From Cryomorphaceae bacterium (GTDB lineage Bacteria > Bacteroidota > Bacteroidia > Flavobacteriales > Schleiferiaceae): a stretch of 41,271 bases of DNA. The stretch spans positions 1-41,271 of the forward strand of contig WTIZ01000053.1 of NCBI GenBank assembly GCA_011525035.1, in the 5' to 3' direction. How positions within the stretch are numbered: position 1 is the first letter of the stretch; each line of letters opens with the position of its first letter. This document shows positions 25,298-32,589 of this stretch, one piece after another. Position numbers and translations under genes: made by a program. Under the pieces are notes generated by a model. The model was not told the origin of the DNA. It saw only the letters and a list, made by a program, of their open reading frames with translations, and did not search any database.

Positions 25298-25893
25298 CCT
25301 TTTAATTCAAGGATTTTGCGGACGATGTACCCCATTTCTGAAGCAATGGTGCGTAGTGTATTGTCGTAGACATCTGCTTGCTCAGGACTGCCGTCGCTGT
25401 GCTTAGGATCTACAAAAAGGAGCGAGTGTCGTTGCTTCGCTCCAAAGACCACAGGACATGCTTCGTTAGCGCTATCACATACCATAATGGCGTGGTATCC
25501 TTCCTGCGCATTATTTGGATGATGGTATTCTTTCGAGAAGAGTAGGGGCGCATCCTTTTCATCCTCTAGTGTGTGGTGAAAAATCTTCCAAGCACGCTGC
25601 CCGTACTCTTGAGTTTCGATCGTAGTGAACCCATGTCTAGCGCAGCTTTCAGCCACAACAGGGTAGAGAGCAGTTCCTTCCGTACCACCACTGTAGGTAG
25701 CTACATTCCCTAGCTGGTAGAAATTACAAGCACTGCGGAACATGATTTCGCACAGATGACTTCTTCTGCTGTTGTGCGTACAGATAAAGTTTACTGCTAT
25801 AGACATTTCCGTACTCAGGTGTTGGGCAATGCGGTCTAAAATTACCTTCCGTCCCGCCTCGGGCATGTTCGCAAACAGTTGGGTCAATTCCAT
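25294..25893 (-). CDS. Low-molecular-weight protein-tyrosine-phosphatase-fold protein (arsenate reductase/phosphatase-like)
   Basis: This 199-residue cytoplasmic protein has a P-loop CTHNSRRS, a CX5R catalytic loop with nucleophile Cys38 and Arg44, at the end of the first strand (IAVNFICTHNS). A late DP pair in LLFVDPKHSD (about 158-159) is the likely general acid of the LMW-PTP fold. A helical N-terminal extension of about 30 residues precedes the fold. The loop differs from the canonical CxGNxCRS of LMW-PTPs and the CTGNSCRS of ArsC. Cys residues around 139-145 (MVCDSANEACPV) could act as resolving cysteines as in thiol-dependent arsenate reductases. No other arsenic gene is nearby. It starts on the last base of the iron alcohol dehydrogenase stop, so the two are coupled. 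The exact substrate is uncertain. Confidence 0.75.
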   Translation of the reverse strand: MELTQLFANMPEAGRKVILDRIAQHLSTEMSIAVNFICTHNSRRSHLCEIMFRSACNFYQLGNVATYSGGTEGTALYPVVAESCARHGFTTIETQEYGQRAWKIFHHTLEDEKDAPLLFSKEYHHPNNAQEGYHAIMVCDSANEACPVVFGAKQRHSLLFVDPKHSDGSPEQADVYDNTLRTIASEMGYIVRKILELKG

Positions 25894-27053
25894 CAGATGG
25901 CTGCTTCGAGGATTGATTGAACGTCATTCGAACGGATGTCCTTGTGCTCACCGAGAATGATGGTACGCTGAGCCTCCATGGCAGCAACACATTGCGCTGG
26001 GAAAGATTCTGGACGATCAATCTCGTAATCACTTAAGGTTGTTCCAATACCCAAGCCTCTAAAGAACGCTTCAGTTCGATCGATGGCTGCTGCTGCAACG
26101 GTTCTGTCATCACCTGTTAAACCGAGTACACGTCGGCCGTATTGGGCCAACTTAGCTTCTTTTTTGTCCAATTTATGGCGGTACAGGCTTGGCAATACGA
26201 TCGCTAAAGTTCGTGCATGGTCGATGCCATAAGCTGCAGTGATTTCATGACCGATTGCGTGGATAGACCAATCTGTCGGTACCCCTTTCTGTATGATTCC
26301 GTTCAAGGCCATATTGCAGCACCACATAAAATTAGCTGCTACATCATATTGCTCTGGGTGCGCCATTACCGTGTCTGAAATCTCGATTAAGGTGCTGAGA
26401 ATTCCTTCTGAGATGCGATCCTGCAAGGTTGCAGCGGTAGGGTAGGTCATGTATTGCTCCATAACGTGCGTAAACGCATCCACTATACCATTAGCCAGTT
26501 GTCGCTGTGGTAATGAGGCTACTACACTTGGGTCACTGATGCTGAATACGGGGAACAAACCCGGTCCGCCCATCGCGCGCTTTTGTCCGATTTCTTTACG
26601 AGAAATCACTGCGCCTGAGTTCATTTCAGATCCTGTCGCAGGGAGGGTCAAGACTGTTCCAAACGGCAGTCCAACTTCTGTACGAATTCCTTTGGCAAGA
26701 ATGTCCCAAGGCTCTTCTCCATTATAGAAGGCTGCAGCGGCTAAAAACTTCGTACCGTCAATCACAGAACCACCACCAACAGCAAGCATGAACGTTATTT
26801 TTTCACGTTTGATAACCTCTAGTGCTTGCAGAAGAGTACTGTATTGAGGATTCGCTTCAATACCTCCGAATTCTACGACTTCAAAGTCCTGTAGTGCTTC
26901 AGTAACCTTTTCGTAGATACCGTTTTGTTTAATAGAGCCTCCGCCATAGAGCATCAATACCTTGGCATCTGCCGGTATAAGACGTGGCAATTCTAAGTGT
27001 TGGTCTTTACCGAAGTAAAGTTGTGTTGGAAGGTGAAGATTGAAGTTATTCAT
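25893..27053 (-). CDS. Iron-containing alcohol dehydrogenase (YqhD/butanol dehydrogenase type)
   Basis: This 386-residue oxidoreductase probably reduces aldehydes with NAD(P)H. It has the N-terminal NAD(P)-binding half with YGGGSIKQNG and VGGGSVIDGTKF. The C-terminal metal-binding half carries Asp and His ligands in NGIVDAFTHVMEQ and His ligands in DWSIHAIGHEITAAYGIDHA. The start MNNFNLHLPTQLYFGKD is typical of the YqhD group, which scavenges reactive aldehydes. The 42-nt gap to the upstream acyltransferase contains an 8-bp inverted repeat. The phosphatase gene follows with a one-base overlap. Substrate and metal are by family only. Confidence 0.9.
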   Translation of the reverse strand: MNNFNLHLPTQLYFGKDQHLELPRLIPADAKVLMLYGGGSIKQNGIYEKVTEALQDFEVVEFGGIEANPQYSTLLQALEVIKREKITFMLAVGGGSVIDGTKFLAAAAFYNGEEPWDILAKGIRTEVGLPFGTVLTLPATGSEMNSGAVISRKEIGQKRAMGGPGLFPVFSISDPSVVASLPQRQLANGIVDAFTHVMEQYMTYPTAATLQDRISEGILSTLIEISDTVMAHPEQYDVAANFMWCCNMALNGIIQKGVPTDWSIHAIGHEITAAYGIDHARTLAIVLPSLYRHKLDKKEAKLAQYGRRVLGLTGDDRTVAAAAIDRTEAFFRGLGIGTTLSDYEIDRPESFPAQCVAAMEAQRTIILGEHKDIRSNDVQSILEAAI

Positions 27054-27076
27054 GAATGCTAATTTAAGTAGTCAAC

Positions 27077-27096
27077 AACTTCAAATGCTTGAAGTT
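27077..27096. repeat. 8-bp inverted repeat between N-acyltransferase and alcohol dehydrogenase genes
   Basis: AACTTCAA-ATGC-TTGAAGTT forms a perfect 8-bp stem touching the stop codon of the N-acyltransferase gene. No U-run follows on the minus strand, so it is a weak terminator candidate; it may be an mRNA 3'-end hairpin or an operator for the dehydrogenase. Confidence 0.5.
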
Positions 27097-28037
27097 TACA
27101 AGCGAATGTATCGCTCTTTCTTATCGTCGTAGATGGTCTCTATCGGAATGAGAATCCCGGTTTCTTCTACGTTTCCGAAATCGGCATTTATAAATGTTCC
27201 GAAGGTCATCATCTTTGGGCTTAGCCCCATGTACTGTTTAATCAGTGGAGGAATGCTTTCGCCGAATGTAGTACAGACTTTGTTCAAATTCCGCTGTCCC
27301 ATCTTGAACGATTTTGCAAAATCTTCAGCATCAACTGGGAACTGCTCAGCATCTAGATCGATTACTGGTACATCAGCTGCAACGCTTGGTACCATTAGAC
27401 CTTCTGTGTCCGGGAAATAATGACGTAAGAAGTTGAGCACATAGTTTCGCGCTTCGCGATTGTAGGTAGGGTACATGGTCACCTTACCGTAGAAGTGCTC
27501 GATGTGATCATACTTCAAACAAATGGCACCTAGCCCGTCCCAAATATTATCTAATGCGAACATCCCCTTTCTGGGGTCATTGGCAGGTTGGTATTTGGGC
27601 TGAACCCAACTTCTTCCTAACTCAATACTCTTCGGTAAATACTCAGCAATGAATCGTTCGCTAAAGTCAAAGTAATGTCCCATGCTGAGGTCGTGCTTCC
27701 AATCTCCATGTGCTGCAACGACTGCACCGTCGATGAATCTGTAGCCACCTACAATTTCTTCCTCTTCCGGGTTCCAAACGATAAGCTGCTCGTAACAGTG
27801 TTCACTGAGGTCAAGCTCGTCGAGATCTACTTCTTTGCCCGTTCCGCCGTCGGCAGAGGCGAAGGTGATTTCTCTTAGTCGACCTACTTCGCGCACGACG
27901 TTTGGCGCGTTGTGAATGTTGACAATGTAAATTTCGTTATCCAGCTTTCCCGTAGAACGAATAAATCGTTCTGGTGTGAGCTCACTTTTTAGTAGGCCTC
28001 TATCAACAGGAGGAGCGATATAACTTAGGTCTAACAT
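27096..28037 (-). CDS. GNAT-fold N-acyltransferase (OlsB/GlsB-like, amino-acid lipid synthesis)
   Basis: This 313-residue protein belongs to the 'hemolysin' type of GNAT acyltransferases. These transfer a 3-hydroxyacyl chain from acyl-ACP to the amino group of ornithine, glycine or similar, making a lyso-aminolipid. Visible features are VREVGRLREITF near residue 55, LIVWNPEEEEIVGGYRF as the central GNAT strands, ELGRSWVQPKYQ, and a helical C-terminal half. I chose the ATG at 28037 (MLDLSYIAPPVDRG); a start seven codons earlier would overlap the promoter element at 28043-28050. The gene lies 36 nt after an O-acyltransferase gene, the partner expected to add the second acyl chain. The two-gene layout resembles the glsB/glsA and olsB/olsA pairs. 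The amino-acid head group cannot be predicted. Confidence 0.75.
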   Translation of the reverse strand: MLDLSYIAPPVDRGLLKSELTPERFIRSTGKLDNEIYIVNIHNAPNVVREVGRLREITFASADGGTGKEVDLDELDLSEHCYEQLIVWNPEEEEIVGGYRFIDGAVVAAHGDWKHDLSMGHYFDFSERFIAEYLPKSIELGRSWVQPKYQPANDPRKGMFALDNIWDGLGAICLKYDHIEHFYGKVTMYPTYNREARNYVLNFLRHYFPDTEGLMVPSVAADVPVIDLDAEQFPVDAEDFAKSFKMGQRNLNKVCTTFGESIPPLIKQYMGLSPKMMTFGTFINADFGNVEETGILIPIETIYDDKKERYIRL

Positions 28038-28042
28038 GGCTG

Positions 28043-28050
28043 CAAATATA
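28043..28050 (-). promoter_or_regulatory. -7 promoter element (TATATTTG) just before the N-acyltransferase start
   Basis: This exact TAnnTTTG match on the minus strand lies 5 nt before the ATG. It could give a near-leaderless internal transcript separate from the upstream O-acyltransferase. No -33 TTG is seen at the usual spacing. Confidence 0.45.
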
Positions 28051-28073
28051 CCTCGCAAAAAAGGATTCGAAGA

Positions 28074-28901
28074 CTATTCAACAAGTTCGTAGACTTGACG
28101 CTTCACTTCATAGGCCCATTGCTCGTCGGTTTTGCTTTTGTCAAAGGTCTCTGGATCAATAGGTTGACCGTAAGTAATGGTGATCGATTTCCCCTTTTGC
28201 TTGAATATTTCATCCACCAAAAAAAGCATCTCAAAGTTGATTTTGATACCAAAGAACTTACGCACTCTAGCCACTGCGTAAAAGCGTTTACTGAGCCTGC
28301 CGCTAATATGCACAGGGACTACCGGCTTGTTGTGACGTTTTGCTTTTGAAATAAAGGTCTTTTTCCAATCCAGATCGCGAATGACTTTATAGCGTGTCAT
28401 CCTTGATACCAGTCCGGCAGGGAAGATGAATACGGCATTGTCGCTTCCAAACAGTGCATCGACTTTTCGAATGCTTTCTCTTGCACTGGCCCCGTAAGAA
28501 TTGATACCTACAAAAAGGCCTTTAAGGTTCATGATTTGCTCCAACAGGTCGTTGGAGAGGAACTTTACATCTTGTCTGTGTTTCCCAATGCTCATGAGGA
28601 TGGCAAGTGCATCCGTTCCGCCGAGTGGGTGATTGGCGGCAAAAACGGCACCGCCTTCTAAAGGAATATTCTCTGCACCGACGGTGTTAACAGAAATAAA
28701 ATTATCGGCTAAAAACTGCTCGCAGAATTCAAAATCTCGAACGTCGTAATGATCGTTAAGGTAATTATTGACGTACGATTCATGAACGATACGCTCTTTG
28801 AACCAGTTGATAAGCCAATCAGGAATCACAGCATACAGCGAAGGGCTCTTCTCGCGAATGGCCTTGTGTACATCGACGAATTTATCTCCTTTATTAGGCA
28901 T
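28074..28901 (-). CDS. 1-acyl-glycerophosphate/lyso-aminolipid O-acyltransferase (PlsC-like, OlsA/GlsA-like)
   Basis: This 275-residue membrane-associated acyltransferase has motif I AANHPLGGTDAL, a variant with five residues between His and Asp instead of the usual four. This form is typical of the hemolysin-linked acyltransferases found with GNAT N-acyltransferases. Motif III is seen as VFIFPAGLVSR, where Ala replaces the usual Glu, and motif IV as KPVVPVHISGR. A basic, helical N-terminal region (about 1-80) may lie on the membrane. In the transcript it precedes the N-acyltransferase, with a 36-nt gap. Together they would make a two-step pathway to a diacylated amino-acid lipid. A role in phosphatidic acid synthesis is possible but less likely given the partner and the motif variant. 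Confidence 0.78.
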   Translation of the reverse strand: MPNKGDKFVDVHKAIREKSPSLYAVIPDWLINWFKERIVHESYVNNYLNDHYDVRDFEFCEQFLADNFISVNTVGAENIPLEGGAVFAANHPLGGTDALAILMSIGKHRQDVKFLSNDLLEQIMNLKGLFVGINSYGASARESIRKVDALFGSDNAVFIFPAGLVSRMTRYKVIRDLDWKKTFISKAKRHNKPVVPVHISGRLSKRFYAVARVRKFFGIKINFEMLFLVDEIFKQKGKSITITYGQPIDPETFDKSKTDEQWAYEVKRQVYELVE

Positions 28902-28930
28902 TTAGGATGGTTTTGGGAGGCTAATATAAT

Positions 28931-29386
28931 TTATTTCTTGATGTTGGATTCGTAGACCTCAATCCATTGCTCTGGTGTGATTTTCTGCGCCAGTTCTGCA
29001 ATAAGATCGTAGGGAATATCATTCATTCGCTTTAATCTAAGGCAGCTCTTTCCCATGTCGAGCTTGAACTTAGAGTGTTTGGGATATTCATTGACGAACC
29101 ATTCGTAAATCTCTGGCATCGCATAGACTCCCATGTGGTAAAAGCCGATGAAGTTTTTTTGATTGCCCACCGAGATAAAAGGTAGCGGTTCTTCAGGTTT
29201 ACAATGATAGCCGTCGGGGTACAAGCTGTGAGGAACTGCGAACGCGGGCATTCCATATCCTAAGCATTCCTGAAAACCTTCGGGCAGATTATTTCGTAGA
29301 ATTTCAAGTATCTTTTCAAAGGATTCACGACGGTCTTCGGGAACTTTAGAGATGTACTCTGAAACTGAGTTGGCGGGAATTCTCAT
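28931..29386 (-). CDS. DUF1801 domain protein (YdhG/YjbR-like fold)
   Basis: This 151-residue cytoplasmic protein has the DUF1801 pattern: an N-terminal helix pair (VSEYISKVPEDRRESFEKILEILR), then ECLGYGMPAFAV, PLPFISVGNQKNFIGFYHMGVY and a C-terminal part with KLDMGKSCLRLKRM and IPYDLIAELAQKI. Function is unknown across the family; the fold resembles frataxin/YjbR. Other members are annotated as iron- or DNA-associated without firm proof. It is divergent from a secreted orphan, with a TAAATTTG promoter element and a 15-nt palindrome in the 23-nt spacer. Confidence 0.85.
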   Translation of the reverse strand: MRIPANSVSEYISKVPEDRRESFEKILEILRNNLPEGFQECLGYGMPAFAVPHSLYPDGYHCKPEEPLPFISVGNQKNFIGFYHMGVYAMPEIYEWFVNEYPKHSKFKLDMGKSCLRLKRMNDIPYDLIAELAQKITPEQWIEVYESNIKK

Positions 29387-29387
29387 A

Positions 29388-29410
29388 AGTAAATCATTTA
29401 CTCAAATTTA
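29388..29410 (-). promoter_or_regulatory. Promoter -7 element and 7-1-7 palindrome upstream of the DUF1801 gene
   Basis: The minus strand reads TAAATTTG at 29410-29403, an exact TAnnTTTG match 16 nt before the DUF1801 ATG. Between the two is AGTAAAT-C-ATTTACT (29388-29402), a perfect 7-1-7 inverted repeat. It lies where a repressor would block transcription, within a 23-nt divergent spacer. Confidence 0.5.
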
Positions 29411-30012
29411 TGAAAAACCTCTTCATTTTATTCGTGCTTAGCGTCACTTGTGCCTTTGGTCAAAACACACAGGTGGTCTTCGATTTTGATGCTTTAAACC
29501 GACCTGTTGCGAAGGTGATGCCTTTTGAGCTTGTAAAAAGTGGAGATACTACGTTGATTCTAGGCGCACAGTATGGGTTGGAGAACAACCAAGAACGATT
29601 CCGTTTCAGCTTTACAGTTCAAGCCGAAAATCAAATGTTTTATAAGACCTCTGAGCATACTTACCTACTCATTATTGGTGAAAATGGTCAAGGAAAAGTC
29701 GCATCCTTAGAAGACTTGACCTATCAATCAAATTCACTCACTTACGATTTCGTTTTCACTGCTGGTGACCTTGGCTATGAAGACAATGATATTAGTTTGC
29801 AGCGAATGGGTGCAATCAAGCAAATCATCATTCATCAGCTACCGGAAATGGATATGATATTTACTCTTGAGGAAGAGCAACAATCCTTTTTAAAAGATTT
29901 ACAAAGCAGTCTGCGCATTTCCTATCGCAGAGGTGATAACCCTGGTGCAAGTGCGGTGCGCGGAGGATTTGGCAATGAAAAGTCTAGTCGTTCGACCCGA
30001 GGGCGGAGATAG
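29410..30012 (+). CDS. Hypothetical secreted protein
   Basis: I do not recognise the family. The 200-residue product has a cleavable signal peptide (MKNLFILFVLSVTCAFGQ) and a beta-rich acidic middle (for example FRFSFTVQAENQMFYKT and HTYLLIIGENGQG). It has a helical segment (EEEQQSFLKDLQSSLRISYRR) and then a flexible, basic Gly/Arg/Ser tail ending STRGRR. The basic tail contrasts with the acidic body and could bind polyanions or nucleic acid, but this is speculation. The last 29 nt overlap the end of the convergent GH53 gene. The start is 23 nt from the divergent DUF1801 gene. Confidence 0.75.
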   Translation: MKNLFILFVLSVTCAFGQNTQVVFDFDALNRPVAKVMPFELVKSGDTTLILGAQYGLENNQERFRFSFTVQAENQMFYKTSEHTYLLIIGENGQGKVASLEDLTYQSNSLTYDFVFTAGDLGYEDNDISLQRMGAIKQIIIHQLPEMDMIFTLEEEQQSFLKDLQSSLRISYRRGDNPGASAVRGGFGNEKSSRSTRGRR

Positions 30013-31048
30013 CGGGCAAGGCAACACCGTTAAAACTGAATAGGGCTTGATTCTCGTAAGGACTACCGTCTTGCGCCTGCGGTCCCTTGTAAGCGACTAA
30101 TTCGCCGCCCCAATACATCAAACCAGTGCCTAGGCTGTCAGTAAGGTTTCGCAGCTCGTCCAGAAAGGCCTTTTGACCGTCACGCGATGGAGGGAAGGCA
30201 CCCATGATTTGGTCAGCGCTGCCAATATGATTGTTGGTCCAATCCGCCCAGCCCAAGGTAAATGGATAACTAGATTCAACCAGATAAACAGGACGTTCGA
30301 ATTCACTCGATAGATTAAAGCAACTGCTGCGTAAGTCTCCGAGATTTTTGCCGTGCCACTTGGGGTAATAGGATAGGCCTATGGCATCAAAATCCAGGCT
30401 GTCAATGGTACGGTAGAAGATGTCGGCATTTTCAAAACCGGCGTAATGAATGAACGTCATGACAGAGTCATCCGCAGCTCGAGCGCCTTCAAGTCCTGCT
30501 TGTAAGAGCCTTTGAAAGTTACCAGAACCGTCTCTAGCGCCGAAGGGTTTCATCATTCCGTGGTTGATTTCGTTGCCAATTTGAACGTATTCTGCATTTG
30601 TGGCCTGAATCACCTTTTTAGTAAATATGCGAACGCTGTCCAAAAGGTCGGAGTCTGAAAGGTTTGCCCATTGTGTAGGAATGGTTTGGGCACCGGGATC
30701 CGCCCATGTGTTGCTGTAATGGAAAGTGAGCATCACCTGCATTCCAGCATCATGGATGCGCTGCGCATACGGTGTTAGCTCTGCTAAAGAACCGTCACCA
30801 CTCGCATTGTTCCATACTTTCAAGCGTATCACTTTCAAACCTTGCTCGGCGAGGTAGAGAATAGGATCTACTTCGTTTGAATCCGAATCTCTGAAAATCC
30901 AACCTTCCGCTTCTACTTTAGGTAACTGACTGAAATCTGTTCCGCCCCAAGAAGGCCGCTGAAGCGGTGCAGGTTCTGGTGCTTTTTCACATGCTGCAAA
31001 GGCAGTGAGTAGGAGTGTAAATTGTAGGAATTGTCTTAAACCAAGCAT
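29984..31048 (-). CDS. Glycoside hydrolase family 53 lipoprotein (endo-beta-1,4-galactanase)
   Basis: This 354-residue lipoprotein has the signal MLGLRQFLQFTLLLTAFAAC (Cys20), so it is likely displayed on the outer membrane. It has the GH53 (beta/alpha)8 fold with acid/base Glu160 in VQIGNEINHG and nucleophile Glu258 in VYLVESSYPF. Other family marks are IRLKVWNN, MLTFHYSNTWADP and IGLSYYPKWHG. Such enzymes cleave beta-1,4-galactan or type I arabinogalactan. I take the ATG at 31048; a TTG two codons earlier is possible. No SusCD pair or other glycosidase is adjacent, so it is not part of a polysaccharide utilisation locus here. Its 3' end overlaps the orphan secreted-protein gene by 29 nt. 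Confidence 0.92.
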   Translation of the reverse strand: MLGLRQFLQFTLLLTAFAACEKAPEPAPLQRPSWGGTDFSQLPKVEAEGWIFRDSDSNEVDPILYLAEQGLKVIRLKVWNNASGDGSLAELTPYAQRIHDAGMQVMLTFHYSNTWADPGAQTIPTQWANLSDSDLLDSVRIFTKKVIQATNAEYVQIGNEINHGMMKPFGARDGSGNFQRLLQAGLEGARAADDSVMTFIHYAGFENADIFYRTIDSLDFDAIGLSYYPKWHGKNLGDLRSSCFNLSSEFERPVYLVESSYPFTLGWADWTNNHIGSADQIMGAFPPSRDGQKAFLDELRNLTDSLGTGLMYWGGELVAYKGPQAQDGSPYENQALFSFNGVALPAISALGSND

Positions 31049-31082
31049 GTACAATTGCTGTTATCAGTACAAATTAAGACTT

Positions 31083-31244
31083 ATGTTCGGACTGTTTAAA
31101 AAGAAATCGGAAAAAGAGAAACTAGAGGACCGCTACGATGCCCTGATTAAGAAGAGCTACGAGCTTAGTCATACGAACCGCGCCGAAAGTGACAAGGTTG
31201 CTGCTGAAGCTGCAGCATTACTCAAGAAAATCGAGGAACTTTAA
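31083..31244 (+). CDS. Lacal_2735-family small protein
   Basis: This 53-residue protein begins MFGLFKKKSEKEKLEDRYD and continues as an amphipathic helix with a conserved SHTNRAESDKVAAEA centre. This is the pattern of the small Lacal_2735 family found widely in Flavobacteria. Function is unknown. The start at 31083 fits the family; the frame is open further upstream into the GH53 start but gives no sensible extension. The stop overlaps that of the convergent DUF3817 gene by 4 nt. Confidence 0.85.
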   Translation: MFGLFKKKSEKEKLEDRYDALIKKSYELSHTNRAESDKVAAEAAALLKKIEEL

Positions 31245-31534
31245 GCTTCCAGCGGTCTAATCCACTTCTTTTCAGCGTAAAAGGTCCCGAAAGGCAGTAG
31301 GGAAGCGATGAAGAATTGAGCCACGCGAAGGGCGCCAATCCGGTAATTGATACTGAAATCTATCAGCGTGAATACATAGAGCACGGTTAATACGCCGTGC
31401 GCCATACCCATGACTTTGTTTGGCCACAAGATGTCGAGCCCGTATTTCAAGGGGACACAAACGAACAGAAGGATAAGGAAAGAAGTGCCTTCAAGAAAGG
31501 CCACCCATTTAAACCTGGTCAAGGGATTATTCAT
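31241..31534 (-). CDS. DUF3817 membrane protein
   Basis: This 97-residue protein has three hydrophobic segments (about 10-30, 42-60 and 70-88) and the family marks FLEGTSFLILLFVCVPLKY and MGMAHGVLTVLYV. The His and Glu residues within the membrane part are conserved in the family, whose role is unknown. Its ATG lies 8 nt inside the end of the upstream alpha/beta hydrolase gene, indicating cotranscription. Confidence 0.88.
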   Translation of the reverse strand: MNNPLTRFKWVAFLEGTSFLILLFVCVPLKYGLDILWPNKVMGMAHGVLTVLYVFTLIDFSINYRIGALRVAQFFIASLLPFGTFYAEKKWIRPLEA

Positions 31535-32324
31535 GAGTCGATTGTTTATCTACTTTATTTAAGAATTTCAAAGCTTCATTATTGAAGATCTCCGGTTGTT
31601 CTACGTTCACAACATGGCCGCAATTTTCGATTACGTGAAGCAGGGCACTCTGGTGGGTACGCACGATTTTACGGATGGACGGCAAAAACATGTGGTCTTC
31701 ACTGCCCATGATATATAGGGTAGGGACCTTTGCATCGTTGAAACGGAAATACCGCAACAAAGGGTTGACCTCGGCAACGAGGGTAAACCACCGTTTAAAC
31801 TCTTGTTGGTACAACTTACGCGCTTCTTTTACGAATAAATTGCGCGCCTCAACATGCTTTTTCCTTGGCATAATTACCCAAGCAAAAAACTTGTACAAAA
31901 TCATGTAGGGGAGTACGCTTTTAAGCGCTGCGCCCGTTCTCATCAGCACTTGGCCTCTTTTATTGAGCTTCATAACGGCACCACCCATGATCATGCTTAG
32001 TGTACGCTCCGGGAAGCGTTCTGTGATCTCGCGAATGATGATGGTCCCCAACGAAATACCTATCCAGTGTGTACTTTGAATTTTTAAGTGATCGAGCACT
32101 TCAATCACCTCATTTCCAATGGTAGTGAAGTTGTACTGTTTTAGTTTTTCGTAGAAAGGTGCTTTGCTTTTGCCATGCCCCCTTAAATCGACCAATAGGA
32201 TGTTATAGTTCTCCCTGAATGATCGCAATTGCTTGTACCAGATTGTAGATGACCCTCCTGCTCCGTGAACGAAGGTTACCCAAGGGGCTTGGGGCGAATG
32301 AAGGTGTGTACTATAGCTAAGCAT
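31527..32324 (-). CDS. Alpha/beta fold hydrolase
   Basis: This 265-residue hydrolase has the oxyanion-hole motif FVHGAGGSS, the RGHGKS loop, the nucleophile Ser91 in GISLGT, a likely acid Asp in IMGSEDHMF, and the catalytic His in NCGHVVNVEQP. The cap region (about 120-190) is basic and helical. It lacks a signal peptide and is probably cytoplasmic. The substrate is unknown. It overlaps the DUF3817 gene by 8 nt at its 3' end and is divergent from the methionine operon. Confidence 0.85.
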   Translation of the reverse strand: MLSYSTHLHSPQAPWVTFVHGAGGSSTIWYKQLRSFRENYNILLVDLRGHGKSKAPFYEKLKQYNFTTIGNEVIEVLDHLKIQSTHWIGISLGTIIIREITERFPERTLSMIMGGAVMKLNKRGQVLMRTGAALKSVLPYMILYKFFAWVIMPRKKHVEARNLFVKEARKLYQQEFKRWFTLVAEVNPLLRYFRFNDAKVPTLYIMGSEDHMFLPSIRKIVRTHQSALLHVIENCGHVVNVEQPEIFNNEALKFLNKVDKQSTHE

Positions 32325-32387
32325 CGTTCACAAATAACGGAATTTTGGTTAGTTGCGTTCACACAAATCAGAATTAAAATTTAAGAG

Positions 32388-32418
32388 TTGTTCATTCTGT
32401 TTATTTGCCTTTTCTTTG
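32388..32418 (+). promoter_or_regulatory. Promoter of the methionine operon
   Basis: TTG (32388-32390), a 20-nt spacer and TTTCTTTG (32411-32418) fit the Bacteroidota -33/-7 arrangement, with one mismatch to TAnnTTTG. It ends 15 nt before the riboswitch P1 stem. Confidence 0.6.
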
Positions 32419-32433
32419 TCGCATAACAAGAGT

Positions 32434-32534
32434 GTATCGAGAAAGGTGGAGGGAACGGCCCTGTGAAACCTTAGCAACCCTCAAATCTGTTGAGAAGGTG
32501 CTAATTCCTTTCCGCTAAAAGCGGAAGTAGATAC
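32434..32534 (+). ncRNA. SAM-I (S-box) riboswitch aptamer
   Basis: The S-box core is unmistakable: GAGAAAGGTGGAGGGAACGG, then GTGAAACCTTAGCAACC, then AAGGTGCTAATTCC. Stem P1 is GTATC (32434-32438) with GATAC (32530-32534). P3 is CTCAA/TTGAG and P4 is CCGC/GCGG. S-adenosylmethionine binding should shut off the downstream methionine genes. No terminator hairpin with a U-run lies between the aptamer and the OsmC start. Instead CTTTCTCG at 32558-32565 is exactly complementary to CGAGAAAG at 32438-32445, the P1/J1-2 part of the aptamer, and could be the switching partner. Confidence 0.93.
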
Positions 32535-32589
32535 TGGCAGAAGTACAAGATTTTCTTCTTTCTCGAAATGCTCACAACTATTTCATCCA

